64,000 nt of DNA from Caulobacter sp. NIBR1757 (GCF_027912495.1 NZ_CP115463.1:2726001-2790000); one strand, 5' to 3'. Shown: positions 8,052 to 16,255, numbered from the stretch's first letter. The notes: generated by a model from the sequence alone, not told the origin. Made by a program: numbers and translations.

Positions 8052-8654
8052 ATGGGCGCGCTACTCGCAATTTTGGCCATTCCGATAATGCTGCTGAACT
8101 GGCTCGGCGGGATCGTCGGGTTCATATGGCTCATCGTCTTGGGCGACTGGGCGACGATCGGACTGGGAGTGGCCGTCCTCCTAGTCGGCACTTTCGCCAT
8201 CGGCCTCGCTTTGGCTCCCGGAATGCTCGTAATGGCCCCCATGGCCGCTCTGTATGAGCGTGGGCGGCGAACAAGTGCTTTGGTCATCGGAGCTTTGGGT
8301 CTCCTTTGGACCTATGCTGTGCTCACCGTGTGGTGCGTAGGAATGTTCACCTACATGCTGTCTCGCGCTGAGGGCGACAGCATCATTCCCTATTTGCTTT
8401 GGGGATATGGTGCCGCCACGGGCCCGTGGACTTACATGGCCCACAAAGAAAGCAGAGCTGATCCTTCCGCTCCAGCTACAATGACAGCTTTCGCCGCCCA
8501 ACTGGGCGTAATGTCAATGATGGTTGGAGCTTTGATCGATCAAAGTGATCTTTCGTTTGAGCGACTCGCCTGGTTCTTCGTTCCGTTTGTTGGAATGTGC
8601 TTGGTTGCCCAGCTGGCACTCGCAGCGCTCGCTTCGCGAGAGCGCCAGTTCTAA
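8052..8654 (+). CDS. Polytopic membrane protein of unknown function
   Basis: A 200-residue integral membrane protein with about six hydrophobic segments (for example LLAILAIPIMLLNWLGGIVG, LGVAVLLVGTFAIGLALAPG, ALVIGALGLLWTYAVL, LAWFFVPFVGMCLVAQLALA) and short polar loops. The ATG at 8052 is preceded by GGGGGA about eight bases upstream; a longer in-frame start at 7896 lacks a ribosome site. No family is recognised. It lies in the AT-richer block, divergent from the XRE-ImmA/PIN operon and convergent with the DUF4062-TPR gene. Whether it belongs functionally to either is unknown. Confidence 0.7.
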   Translation: MGALLAILAIPIMLLNWLGGIVGFIWLIVLGDWATIGLGVAVLLVGTFAIGLALAPGMLVMAPMAALYERGRRTSALVIGALGLLWTYAVLTVWCVGMFTYMLSRAEGDSIIPYLLWGYGAATGPWTYMAHKESRADPSAPATMTAFAAQLGVMSMMVGALIDQSDLSFERLAWFFVPFVGMCLVAQLALAALASRERQF

Positions 8655-8675
8655 TCCCTATTCCATCACCTCCCG

Positions 8676-8708
8676 GGAATGTAGGGACACACACCACTTT
8701 CGTTTCGC
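8676..8708. repeat. REP-like repeat, left flank of DUF4062-TPR gene
   Basis: The stretch begins GGAATGTAGGGACACACACC and continues ACTTTCGTTTCGC. It closely resembles 10322-10352 in the same orientation, and shares the GGAAT...GGGACAC.CAC...TTTCGC core with the REP hairpin at 1976. It lies between two converging genes. A short inverted ATTCC just before it (8660-8664) could make a small stem. Confidence 0.6.
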
Positions 8709-8725
8709 AAAGATGATCAGGGTTT

Positions 8726-10210
8726 CTAACGGGCCGACCGGCGGTTGATGCGCCCAGCTAGCCGGTCGATCTGACTGATCTGATCGAGCATTGCATACCG
8801 AGTTGCCAACTCGTGCGCATCGCTCAGCGTGTCTAGCGCCAGCAAGGGGGCGCCGGCCATAAGATAGGCTCGGCCGAGCTTGCGCTTCGCCCTCACCAGA
8901 AACCCGCTAGGCGGCTCCGATTCCAGCAGGGCGACGCCTTCCTCCATCAGGTCCAGGCCACGGCGCGTCTGCCGGCTTCGCACCAGCGCGAACCCCAGTT
9001 CGGACAAAGCATCACCGATGGATCCCGGCGTCGCCGCCTCATGGTTCCTGCGCAGATCGACGGTCCGTTCATAGTCGGCAATAGCGCTTTTTCGATCGCC
9101 CATGGCCTGCAGAATGCTGCCGCGAAGGGCGTGGTTTCCCGATGACGCGCCCTTCAAAAAGGCGGCGTCGATGTGCTTGCTGGAGGTCTTGAGAACCTCG
9201 GCCTTTAGCCATGGAGCCCCGAGGGTCTTTGCTATGGAATAGTATTCGCTGGCCAGAGCTCCATGAGGCGCATCCCTCAAGTCGCCATTCGCCGCGCGGA
9301 TACGGGACAGGGAGCCCAGAGCGGCAAGGCACCCCATCAACGGATGGCCATGCAGGCCATACCAGGCGCCGGCGCTGTTCCACGCAGACAAGGCCCGGTC
9401 CCAGTAGGGAATCAAGGCCATCGCCCGTGGCTCGGATGGCGGCGCCCCCATCAACTCCCGGATGGCCATCCAGAGAAACGTCAGCTTTCCGTGATGATCC
9501 GCCTCCAGATCAGCCTTAGCGAGGAGATGCTCAAGAACATCACGCGAAGGCTCTGTGGCTGCCGGATCGCCGAGTCCGTTCAGGAACTGGATTCCCGGCG
9601 GCTGGTCGAGCGGATCATAGGGTTGATAGCGCGTGCCCGTTAGACGGTCGGCCATTCGCTTGCCGGAAGCGACCGCCCCCGCGAGCCAGGGAAACCGGTT
9701 CGGCCGGGTCTGGCGTTCCAGAAGCGCCTCCACCCGATGAAAGATCTCGTCTTCGTCCAACGGCGTCCATGATAGCCCCGGAAAGGCGGGGGCGAGGAGG
9801 CGAAGTAATCCCTCAAGCCTCGGGCTGGGCGGCGCACCTTTAAGCAGGAATATGTGCGCCGGCTTTCGCAGCAACGCCGCCTCAAAGAGCTCGAGCTCGA
9901 AGTAGGAGGCCTGGACCTGCTCTCCCGGGGAAAGTTCGACGCCGGAACCGTGTCGGCTGCGGGCGACCGCGACGTAGACATCAGACTCCCGGACGCCCGA
10001 GACGCAGAACATCGCCTTGCTCAGGGGCAGTGTCGGTGCGTTCGGGTCCAATACCTTGTGACTTTCTGCGAGCCACACCGGCAGATTGGCCGCCGCACCC
10101 GGGTCGTCACGATCAAAAGGCGGATTCAGCGCCATGACGCGGTCACGGATATTCAACCGCTGCCGTTCCGGATCATCGAAGCAGGATGAGAAGAAGAGCT
10201 TTGAAGGCAT
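8726..10210 (-). CDS. DUF4062/TIR-like N-terminal domain fused to TPR repeats
   Basis: A 494-residue protein. Residues 1-165 resemble DUF4062 or TIR-like folds: a first strand KLFFSSCFDDP, a middle element ESDVYVAVARSRHG, and a conserved-looking SYFELELFEAALLRKPAHIFLL that matches the 'SYTExEYxxAxxxxKPxxxF' pattern of DUF4062. The C-terminal half (about 320-490) is helical with repeats such as ALRGSILQAMGDRKSAIADY and RAYLMAGAPLLALDTLSDA, typical of tetratricopeptide repeats. DUF4062 proteins are often found in conflict or signalling modules. The gene stands alone, bracketed by similar REP-like repeats about 1.6 kb apart. The domain call is moderate; function is not known. Confidence 0.65.
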   Translation of the reverse strand: MPSKLFFSSCFDDPERQRLNIRDRVMALNPPFDRDDPGAAANLPVWLAESHKVLDPNAPTLPLSKAMFCVSGVRESDVYVAVARSRHGSGVELSPGEQVQASYFELELFEAALLRKPAHIFLLKGAPPSPRLEGLLRLLAPAFPGLSWTPLDEDEIFHRVEALLERQTRPNRFPWLAGAVASGKRMADRLTGTRYQPYDPLDQPPGIQFLNGLGDPAATEPSRDVLEHLLAKADLEADHHGKLTFLWMAIRELMGAPPSEPRAMALIPYWDRALSAWNSAGAWYGLHGHPLMGCLAALGSLSRIRAANGDLRDAPHGALASEYYSIAKTLGAPWLKAEVLKTSSKHIDAAFLKGASSGNHALRGSILQAMGDRKSAIADYERTVDLRRNHEAATPGSIGDALSELGFALVRSRQTRRGLDLMEEGVALLESEPPSGFLVRAKRKLGRAYLMAGAPLLALDTLSDAHELATRYAMLDQISQIDRLAGRINRRSAR

Positions 10211-10562
10211 CGCTCACTCGCAGGAAATTTGCGCTCAGCAGTGTGATACGAACGGCCCCACTCCACCACCTCCGGTATACGCAGCCACATCCCTCGGAAC
10301 CGGGACCTTGTCGCCGCCCTCGGAATGTAGAGACACACACACCTCGTTTCGGCCGAGCGCCTGCTGGATCGCCGCCGCGCACCCAGCCGAAGGCCGGCCG
10401 GGCGTGCTCCGGAACCGCCGTGTCTCGCCCCGACGCGAGCCCGGACGACGCGCGCCAACGTCTCTGTGACCAACACGCTCCCCCCACCCGCATTGCCTCC
10501 CCTCCATCCAGAGCCCATGGTGACCACCGCCCCACCCGTCCCGGGCGCGCAGGAGCACCACC
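10211..10562. other. Gap upstream of DUF4062-TPR gene
   Basis: About 350 bp without a convincing gene. It contains the REP-like repeat at 10322-10352 and the presumed promoter of the DUF4062-TPR gene. Composition returns from the AT-richer block to the GC-rich background within this stretch, so the right boundary of the accessory segment probably lies here. Confidence 0.5.
10322..10352. repeat. REP-like repeat, right flank of DUF4062-TPR gene
   Basis: GGAATGTAGAGACACACACA followed by CCTCGTTTCGG. It is a direct repeat of 8676-8708 with a few mismatches and a short gap. The two copies bracket exactly one gene. No target-site duplication or transposase is seen. Confidence 0.6.
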
Positions 10563-10757
10563 ATGGCCGCCCGTCCCGCCTTCGTTCTGACCGCCCCCAC
10601 CGTGCCGGTGTTCGCCATCGCCCTGCTGCTGGCGATCGCGGCTCTCGTCGCCCACTACGGCGGCGTGGCCATTCCCTGGGTCAGCGGCCATGTCGTCGAG
10701 ACCCTCACCGCCGCCTTCGCCCTGCTGACCGCCGGCGTGGTGCTGCGCGGGCTTTGA
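10563..10757 (+). CDS. Small two-helix membrane protein
   Basis: A 64-residue protein with two hydrophobic segments (about residues 14-31, VPVFAIALLLAIAALVA, and 45-62). It starts at an ATG at 10563 with an AGGAG ribosome site. Similar short proteins of the form PAFVLTAPTVPVF..LRGL occur in alphaproteobacteria without known function. It is separated by about 220 bp from the following receiver gene. Confidence 0.75.
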   Translation: MAARPAFVLTAPTVPVFAIALLLAIAALVAHYGGVAIPWVSGHVVETLTAAFALLTAGVVLRGL

Positions 10758-10977
10758 CCGGCGGCCGGCGCCAGGTCCTGGGCCGGCGGACATAGATCTC
10801 GCCCGGATCGCTCGCTTCCGGCCCTTGCGCAGCCGTCCGGCCACGCCGGGGGGCTCGGCCGTCACACTTGAGGGCCTCCACCGCGTTCCCGGATTGCCCT
10901 CCGTGCAACGCGGGCACACCGCCGGAAACATTCGCCTCCGGACGCAACAACTCCGCCCGCCCCGGCTTTTCTCTGCC

Positions 10978-11361
10978 ATGACCGAGCCCCAAACCCCCAA
11001 GACGGTCCTGGTCGTCGAGGACGAGCCGCTGATCCGGGCGCTCAGCGTCTACGAGTTGGAGGACGCCGGCTACGTCGTGCTGGAGGCGCCGACCGCCATC
11101 GAAGCGCTGGCCATCCTGCAGTCGGGCGCGGCCATCGCCGTCGTCTTCACCGACGTCAACATGCCGGGCGACCTGGACGGCCAGGAGCTGTCGAAGCTGG
11201 TCCGCGAGCGATGGCCGCAGGTTCGACTGATCGTCACCTCCGGCGGCGGACAGGTGGGTCCGGGCGACGTGCGTCCCCCCGCCCGGTTCTTTCCCAAGCC
11301 CTATCGCCTCGACCAGATGATCGCCGCCGTCCGGGAGATGGTCGGCGACCCGGAAGCGTAG
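10978..11361 (+). CDS. Single-domain response regulator (receiver only)
   Basis: A 127-residue CheY-like receiver without an output domain. Key residues are visible: acidic pocket E14/D15, phospho-acceptor D59 (VVFTDVNMPG), the T/S switch near 87-88 (VTSGG) and K107 (FPKPY). Receivers of this type are usually partners of HWE/HisKA2 kinases in alphaproteobacteria. The ATG at 10978 gives a normal receiver N-terminus; no strong ribosome site is seen, so the mRNA may be leaderless. The kinase remnant immediately downstream, converging on it, may be a decayed partner. Confidence 0.85.
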   Translation: MTEPQTPKTVLVVEDEPLIRALSVYELEDAGYVVLEAPTAIEALAILQSGAAIAVVFTDVNMPGDLDGQELSKLVRERWPQVRLIVTSGGGQVGPGDVRPPARFFPKPYRLDQMIAAVREMVGDPEA

Positions 11362-11396
11362 ATCCCGCCGACCGGCGCCTCACCCGGCCCGGGCGC

Positions 11397-11852
11397 TCAG
11401 CCGTCAAGCCGGGCGGTCGGGATTCTGAGCCTGGCGATCAGGCCTTCGGGCGGCCAGTCATAGGTCACCCCGCCGCGGAAATGGCTGCCCACAATGCGGG
11501 CCAGCAGCTTGCTGCCAAAGCCCTTGCCGGCGGCCGGCGGCTCCACCGTCGGCCCGCCGCGCTCGGTCCAGGTGATGATGGCGTCCTCGCCCTCGATCAG
11601 GCAGGCGACGTCCAGCAGTCCGGCCGGCGCCGACAGGGGCCCGTGCTTGACCGAATTGGTCGCCAGTTCATGCAGCACCAGCGCCAGGTTGGTGGCCGGC
11701 GCCTCGCCGATGCCCATCCTCGGCGCCGACACCCGCACCCGGCCGCTGAACGCCCCCAGGTCGTCGTAGGGCCGCAGCAACAGCGGAACGCTCAGGAGCG
11801 GACTTTGGCCCCGCCGACAGCAAACTTCGCGATCAGCGGGCGGGAGCGCCAA
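11397..11852 (-). pseudogene. 5'-truncated HWE-family histidine kinase remnant
   Basis: About 150 codons remain. From residue about 22 onward the frame matches the ATP-binding end of HWE kinases: an N box with LVLHELATNSVKHGPLS, a D/T-type ITWTERGGPTV segment, and a glycine-rich GKGFGSKLLARIV ending in GLIARLRIP. The dimerisation/phospho-acceptor region and any sensor domain are missing, and the sequence upstream is not kinase-like. It is unlikely to be active by itself. Alternatively it could be a short stand-alone ATPase, but the abrupt loss of homology favours a remnant. Confidence 0.65.
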
Positions 11853-11903
11853 ACCGGCCCGCGACTGGAGGTACGGCCGGCAGCTTTGACGGCCGCGCGG
11901 GCC

Positions 11904-12365
11904 TCACCCAACCTCGAACAGGCGATAGACCGGCCCCGCCGGCGTCTGCTCGCCCACCCCGACCACCACGGCGTCATTCAGCCAGCCATAGGCCGGCGCG
12001 CCGCATTCGAAGCGGGCGGTGATGGCCAGGGAGTATTCCTCCGGCGCCAGCTGGCCGCCGCGCTGGAAGCGCGTCATGGCCTCCGCCTCGGCCAGGAAGC
12101 GGCCCTGGTATGTCAGGTAGACGGTCGCGCCGTCGTGGGTCTTCAGGGTCAGGCGGACGTCGATGACCATGACGCCGTCCGGCCGGTCGATGACCCAGTC
12201 GTGGCCGCCCAGCACCGTTCCGCTCAGCCGCTCGCCTTCGAACCGCCCGCCGGTGACGGTGGCGATGCGCCGGCGGCCGGCCGGCGTCTTGCCGACGGTG
12301 ACCAGCTGGTCGAAGGCGACGGTCAGGGTCAGGGTGGTCAGAGGCCGATGCGGAAGCGTGCTCAT
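11904..12365 (-). CDS. DUF3237 family protein
   Basis: A 153-residue protein matching DUF3237, a small beta-barrel family: LTTLTLTVAFDQLVTVGKTPAGRRR, GGRFEGERLSGTVLGGHDW and the RPDGVMVIDVRLTLKTHDGA segment are typical. The ATG at 12365 gives the expected N-terminus; an upstream extension is Arg-rich and not conserved in style. No catalytic residues are known for the family. It lies between the kinase remnant and a small conserved protein, all on the minus strand. Confidence 0.8.
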   Translation of the reverse strand: MSTLPHRPLTTLTLTVAFDQLVTVGKTPAGRRRIATVTGGRFEGERLSGTVLGGHDWVIDRPDGVMVIDVRLTLKTHDGATVYLTYQGRFLAEAEAMTRFQRGGQLAPEEYSLAITARFECGAPAYGWLNDAVVVGVGEQTPAGPVYRLFEVG

Positions 12366-12432
12366 GTCCACGGCGTTAGCATGTCGCCGCGGGCGACGAA
12401 ACGCGGCGACCGGGCCCGCCTCGTCCCGGCGG

Positions 12433-12651
12433 TCAGGCGTCCGGGGGCGCTGGACTCGGCTCATCCTCCGGCACGATGCTTCCCGGCCCATGCAGGCGGC
12501 CCACGAAGCGCGAGCCTTGCCAGACCTCGATGCCGGTCGGCCCCACCCGCTTGAACCCCCAGGTCATGGCCGCCCCATCGCTGAAAAAGACCGCGACGGC
12601 CGCCTGTTCCAGGCCTGAGGGGCTGAGGGTGTAAAATCGGTACGCGGGCAC
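12433..12651 (-). CDS. Small conserved hypothetical protein
   Basis: A 72-residue soluble protein beginning PAYRFYTLSPSG and containing IEVWQGSRFVGRLHG. This layout recurs in small Caulobacter/Rhizobiales proteins whose N-termini read M.YRxYFL and whose C-termini read xEVWxGxRxV. GTG at 12651 is preferred over TTG at 12657 because it yields that N-terminus. Function unknown. Confidence 0.6.
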   Translation of the reverse strand: MPAYRFYTLSPSGLEQAAVAVFFSDGAAMTWGFKRVGPTGIEVWQGSRFVGRLHGPGSIVPEDEPSPAPPDA

Positions 12652-12737
12652 GCCCAATACCTAGGCAAGGTTCGCGGCCGGCGCCATCCTGGATCGACGT
12701 CTGGCGCCAGGGCCGCGAGGGCCGGCCCGCCGCCGCC

Positions 12738-13505
12738 TTACGCCCGCCGCGCCTCGTCGGCCGCCGCCCGCACCCAGGATACGGAGGGCAGGGCCGCCGT
12801 TTCAGGCCTGGCCAGCAGGTAGCCCTGCATCAGGTTGACGCCCATGTCGCGCAGGACGTCGTGCTCGGCCACGGTCTCGATCCCTTCGCAGACCACGTCG
12901 ATCTCCAGGTCGCGCAGCATGGCCAGGGTGTGGCCGACGATGGTGCGTTTCACCTTGTCCCGGTCGATGTCGCGGATCAGTCCCATGTCCAGCTTGACGA
13001 TGTCGGGCTGGAACAGGCTCAGCACCCCGAGCCCCGCATAGCCGGCCCCGAAGTCGTCGATCGCCGTCCTGAACCCCATCGAGCGATAGGTCCGCAGGAT
13101 GTTCAGCAGGTGATGGGGATCCACCGCCTCGTCCTCGGTGAACTCAAAGATGATGCGGTTAAGCGGAAAGCCCGTCCGCATGGCGGCCGCCAGGGTCAGC
13201 CGGATGCAGGCCTTCGGCTCGTAGACGGCGTTGGGCAGGAAGTTGATCGACAGGCTGGCGCCGTCCGCCGCCAGGTTCAGGCCGGCGGCCTCTTCGATCG
13301 CCGTGGTGCGGCATTGCTGGTCGAAGGCATAGCGGTTCTCGGGCGAGACCTCGGCCAGCACGTCGCCCGCGCCCCGCCCGTCCTGTCCCCGGACCAGGGC
13401 CTCGTAGGCGAACACGGTCTGCGTCCGCACATCGACAATCGGTTGGAACGCCATGGTGATGGGCAGATCGAACCCGGCTCCATCCTGGCACCCGTTGCAG
13501 GCCAT
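12738..13505 (-). CDS. EAL-domain cyclic-di-GMP phosphodiesterase
   Basis: A 255-residue protein that is essentially one EAL domain, predicted to hydrolyse c-di-GMP to pGpG. The signature YEALVRG, the metal/catalytic motifs IIFEFTE, AIDDFGAGYAG, IVKLDM and VCEGIET are all intact, so it should be active. A short N-terminal CNGCQ (two cysteines) resembles that of BLUF-associated EAL proteins but no sensor domain is attached. The ATG at 13505 has a GGAAAGG site eight bases upstream. The upstream region contains the first palindrome-headed repeat element. Confidence 0.9.
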   Translation of the reverse strand: MACNGCQDGAGFDLPITMAFQPIVDVRTQTVFAYEALVRGQDGRGAGDVLAEVSPENRYAFDQQCRTTAIEEAAGLNLAADGASLSINFLPNAVYEPKACIRLTLAAAMRTGFPLNRIIFEFTEDEAVDPHHLLNILRTYRSMGFRTAIDDFGAGYAGLGVLSLFQPDIVKLDMGLIRDIDRDKVKRTIVGHTLAMLRDLEIDVVCEGIETVAEHDVLRDMGVNLMQGYLLARPETAALPSVSWVRAAADEARRA

Positions 13506-13644
13506 TACGCTTACCTTTCCTTACGCCTCCCCACCCTATCGCGCGGAGGTTAAGGATCGCCTGCCCCGGGGCATGACAGGTCCAAACCCATGGGCGGGCC
13601 GGGAATTCTGACGCGAAATTTTCACATAAATTCAATGGCATACT

Positions 13645-13909
13645 GAATATGTCTAGACATATTCATGGTCATTTCGGGCCGTCGGCCGGCCCTGCGACGC
13701 CGGCCGCCCGGCCCTGTAGGTCGCCGACCGCACAAACCAGGCCACAATTGCCGACAGCCGACCTACGCCCGCCCTACGCCACGCCCTACATCCGCAGGCA
13801 GTCGGCCCACGTGGAAGGCACGCGATTTCAAAGGCTTGAGACGAAGGATCGCCCCTACCGGCCGATCGCCGGCTATAATGGTAGGCCGCTTCGATAGCGG
13901 GCGGGGCCG
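13645..13909. repeat. Palindrome-headed intergenic repeat element, copy 1
   Basis: The element begins with the perfect palindrome GAATATGTCTAGACATATTC (13645-13664). It runs through about 200 bp of GC-rich sequence with repeated CCTAC/GTAGG words and ends with TATAATGGTAGGCCGCTTCG plus ATA (13874-13896). An internal inverted pair GTAGGTCG (13716-13723) and CGACCTAC (13759-13766) could form a stem. It is homologous over its length to 35611-35877: same ends, same order of internal blocks. It sits about 30 bp beyond the thiolase stop and upstream of the EAL gene. Whether it is a mobile element, RNA or protein-binding site is unknown. Confidence 0.75.
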
Positions 13910-13940
13910 GCAACCGCCGCCCCCGCCGCGCCGCAACCGC

Positions 13941-15113
13941 CTAGTAGATCTCGAACAGACCGGCGCCCCCTTGGCCGCCGCCGATGCACATGGTCACAAC
14001 GCCCCACTTGGCCCCGCGACGCTTGCCTTCCTGCAGCAGGTGGCCCGTGCACCGCGCGCCGGTCATGCCGAACGGGTGGCCGATGGCGATGGAGCCGCCG
14101 TTGACGTTGTACTTCTCCGGATCGATGCCCAGCCGGTCACGGCTGTACAGGCACTGGCTGGCGAAGGCCTCGTTCAGCTCCCACAGGTCGATGTCGTCGA
14201 CCTTCAGGCCCTGGCGCTGCAGCAGGCGCGGCACGGCGAACACCGGGCCGATGCCCATCTCGTCGGGCTCGCAGCCGGCGGCGGCCCAGCTGACGAAGCG
14301 GCCCATGGGCTCGAGGCCGCGGCGCGCCGCTTCCTTGGCTTCCATAACCACCACGGCGGCGGCGCCGTCGCTCAGCTGGCTGGCGTTGCCGGCGGTGATG
14401 AACTTGCCGGGGCCCTTGACCGGCTGCAGGGACGAAAGGCCCTCGAGCGTGGTGTCGGGGCGGTTGCACTCGTCGCGATCGACCACGTAGTCGACGATGG
14501 ACTCTTCCTTGGTGGCCTTGTCGACGACCTTCATCTTGGTCGCCATCGGCACGATTTCGTCGGCGAACTTGCCGGCCGCCTGGGCCGCCGCCATCCGCTG
14601 CTGGGACTGCAGGCTGTATTCGTCCTGGTATTCGCGGGAGACGCCGTAGCGCTCGGCGACGATGTCGGCGGTGTCGATCATGGCCATGTAGATGGCCGGG
14701 GCGATGTCCAGCAGGTGCGGGTCGTTGGCGGCCGCGCCGCCGGCCCCGCCGCCCGGAATGGAGATGCTCTCCACCCCGCCGGCCACGACGATCTCGCCGC
14801 CGTCGCCGCGGATGTGGTTGGCGGCCATGGCGATGGCCTGCAGGCCGGAGGAGCAGAAACGGTTGATGGTCACCCCGGCGGTGGTCACCGGCATCCCGGC
14901 CAGCAGCGCCGCCAGACGGCCGATGTTGGCCGCGCCATGGGCGTTGTTGCCCAGGTAGCAGTCCTCGATGTCGGCCGGGTCGACGCCCGACTTGGCCACC
15001 GCGTGTTTGATGGCATGCGCCGCCAGGCTCATCGGCGGGGTGATGTTGAAGCCGCCGCGCCCGGCCTTGGCCAGGCCCGTGCGGGCATAGGAGACGATGA
15101 CGGCTTCACGCAT
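13941..15113 (-). CDS. Acetyl-CoA C-acyltransferase (thiolase)
   Basis: A 390-residue thiolase that joins or cleaves acyl-CoA and acetyl-CoA in beta-oxidation or related routes. Catalytic elements are intact: Cys87 in NRFCSSGLQA, the NEAFASQ loop, GHPFGMTGAR with the active His, and the second Cys in CIGGGQGGAG. The ATG at 15113 begins MREAVIVSYARTGLAKA; upstream codons are not thiolase-like. Its neighbours are not beta-oxidation genes; the nearest partners in this window are the acyl-CoA dehydrogenases at 36.7-39.1 kb. Confidence 0.93.
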   Translation of the reverse strand: MREAVIVSYARTGLAKAGRGGFNITPPMSLAAHAIKHAVAKSGVDPADIEDCYLGNNAHGAANIGRLAALLAGMPVTTAGVTINRFCSSGLQAIAMAANHIRGDGGEIVVAGGVESISIPGGGAGGAAANDPHLLDIAPAIYMAMIDTADIVAERYGVSREYQDEYSLQSQQRMAAAQAAGKFADEIVPMATKMKVVDKATKEESIVDYVVDRDECNRPDTTLEGLSSLQPVKGPGKFITAGNASQLSDGAAAVVVMEAKEAARRGLEPMGRFVSWAAAGCEPDEMGIGPVFAVPRLLQRQGLKVDDIDLWELNEAFASQCLYSRDRLGIDPEKYNVNGGSIAIGHPFGMTGARCTGHLLQEGKRRGAKWGVVTMCIGGGQGGAGLFEIY

Positions 15114-15274
15114 GGCTTGGGGTTCCCTTCCCGAGGATTTTTCCAGTTGGCCCATACTGGCAGGAAGAGCAGCGATTTGAACAGATGTTTAAAGACCGCC
15201 CCGGCCGGAAGATTGCCGTTGACCGGCGCGGTCGCCCGGCGACAATTCCCGGGGTCGGCGTTGGGGGGACGAGG

Positions 15275-16255
15275 ATGAGCGACGGGGCGGCCGAACGGCC
15301 TTTCTACGAGCGGGGCCGGGCGCGGTCGGCCGGGGCGCTGGCGGCGGGCGACAGCCGCCGGCTGTTCCTGGCCCTGAACGCCGCCGCCGCCCTGATCGCG
15401 GCCGTTGTCATCTACAGCGTCGGGTTTCTTGGCGGCGGCATCATCGGCGCCGACCTGGCCTCGAAGGTCGTCTACCTGATCGGCTACGCCAGCCTGCCGG
15501 TGGTCGGCGTCGCCCTGCTGCTCGCCGTCGTCGTCACCGTCGGCCTGGCCTTCACCCCGCGCCGCAAGGAGCGCCGGCGCGGCTGGTTCGACGATTTCGG
15601 CCCGCTGTTCCTCGCCGGCCTGCTCGGCGGCGGCCTGGCCCTGGCCGTCATCATCGGACCGTCGCTGCGCGAGGCGGAAATCCAGGTCGCCATCACCGCC
15701 GCCCTCGACGGCCACCACCGCCGGGTCAACGCCGACAACAAGGCCCTCGACAAGGAACTCCGCCTCAGCGTCAATCGCGAGGGCCTGCTGTTCTATCCGG
15801 GGCGCCTGGCCCGCGACACCGGCTATCGCCAGTCGATCCGCATCATCGCCGAGCACCGCGCCCTGTTCGCCCGCTACCGCGAGCGCTCCGACGCCCGCTT
15901 CGCCGAAAGCCGCCTGGCCCTGGCCGAACACGCCAGGGGCAAGTCCTGGCGCGACCGCGCGCTTTCCGAATGGGACCGCAGGATCGCCGAGGAACGCGGC
16001 GTGGCCGACATGTTCTATGACAGCGAGGACGCCCTGCTGGACTCCGCCGAGGGCCTGATCCGCCGCCTGAAGTCATCGCCGGGTGAGTGGCGCGGCGTCG
16101 CCTACTATTTCGACCGCCCGGCCGACCTCGCCGCCTTCGACGCCGACATCCGCCGTCATCGCGAGCGGGAGACCGAGGCCAGCCAGCAGGCCCGCGCCAT
16201 GGGCCTGACCAACTTCGAGGCTATCAACAACCCGATGGCGGCCGTCGAGCGCTGA
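15275..16255 (+). CDS. Membrane protein with three N-terminal helices, unknown function
   Basis: A 326-residue protein. Hydrophobic segments at about 29-54, 66-92 and 109-128 anchor it. The remaining 200 residues are charged and helical (RRVNADNKALDKELRLSVNR, RALFARYRERSDARFAESRL) and may face the cytoplasm or periplasm. The ATG at 15275 follows a GGGGGACGAGG purine tract. Its TGA ends at 16255, and the stop of the convergent amidohydrolase begins at 16256 with no spacer. No family is recognised. Confidence 0.8.
   Translation: MSDGAAERPFYERGRARSAGALAAGDSRRLFLALNAAAALIAAVVIYSVGFLGGGIIGADLASKVVYLIGYASLPVVGVALLLAVVVTVGLAFTPRRKERRRGWFDDFGPLFLAGLLGGGLALAVIIGPSLREAEIQVAITAALDGHHRRVNADNKALDKELRLSVNREGLLFYPGRLARDTGYRQSIRIIAEHRALFARYRERSDARFAESRLALAEHARGKSWRDRALSEWDRRIAEERGVADMFYDSEDALLDSAEGLIRRLKSSPGEWRGVAYYFDRPADLAAFDADIRRHRERETEASQQARAMGLTNFEAINNPMAAVER

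Noticed and set aside
13874..13896. TATAAT in the repeat tail as a sigma-70 promoter
   Set aside because: No -35 box at the right distance in any of the three copies; Caulobacter-type promoters do not use this -10. Position just after gene ends also argues against it.
13649..13897. Small frames starting MSRHIH inside both copies of the repeat element
   Set aside because: The start is just the palindrome read as codons. Indels shift the frame between copies, so no protein is conserved.
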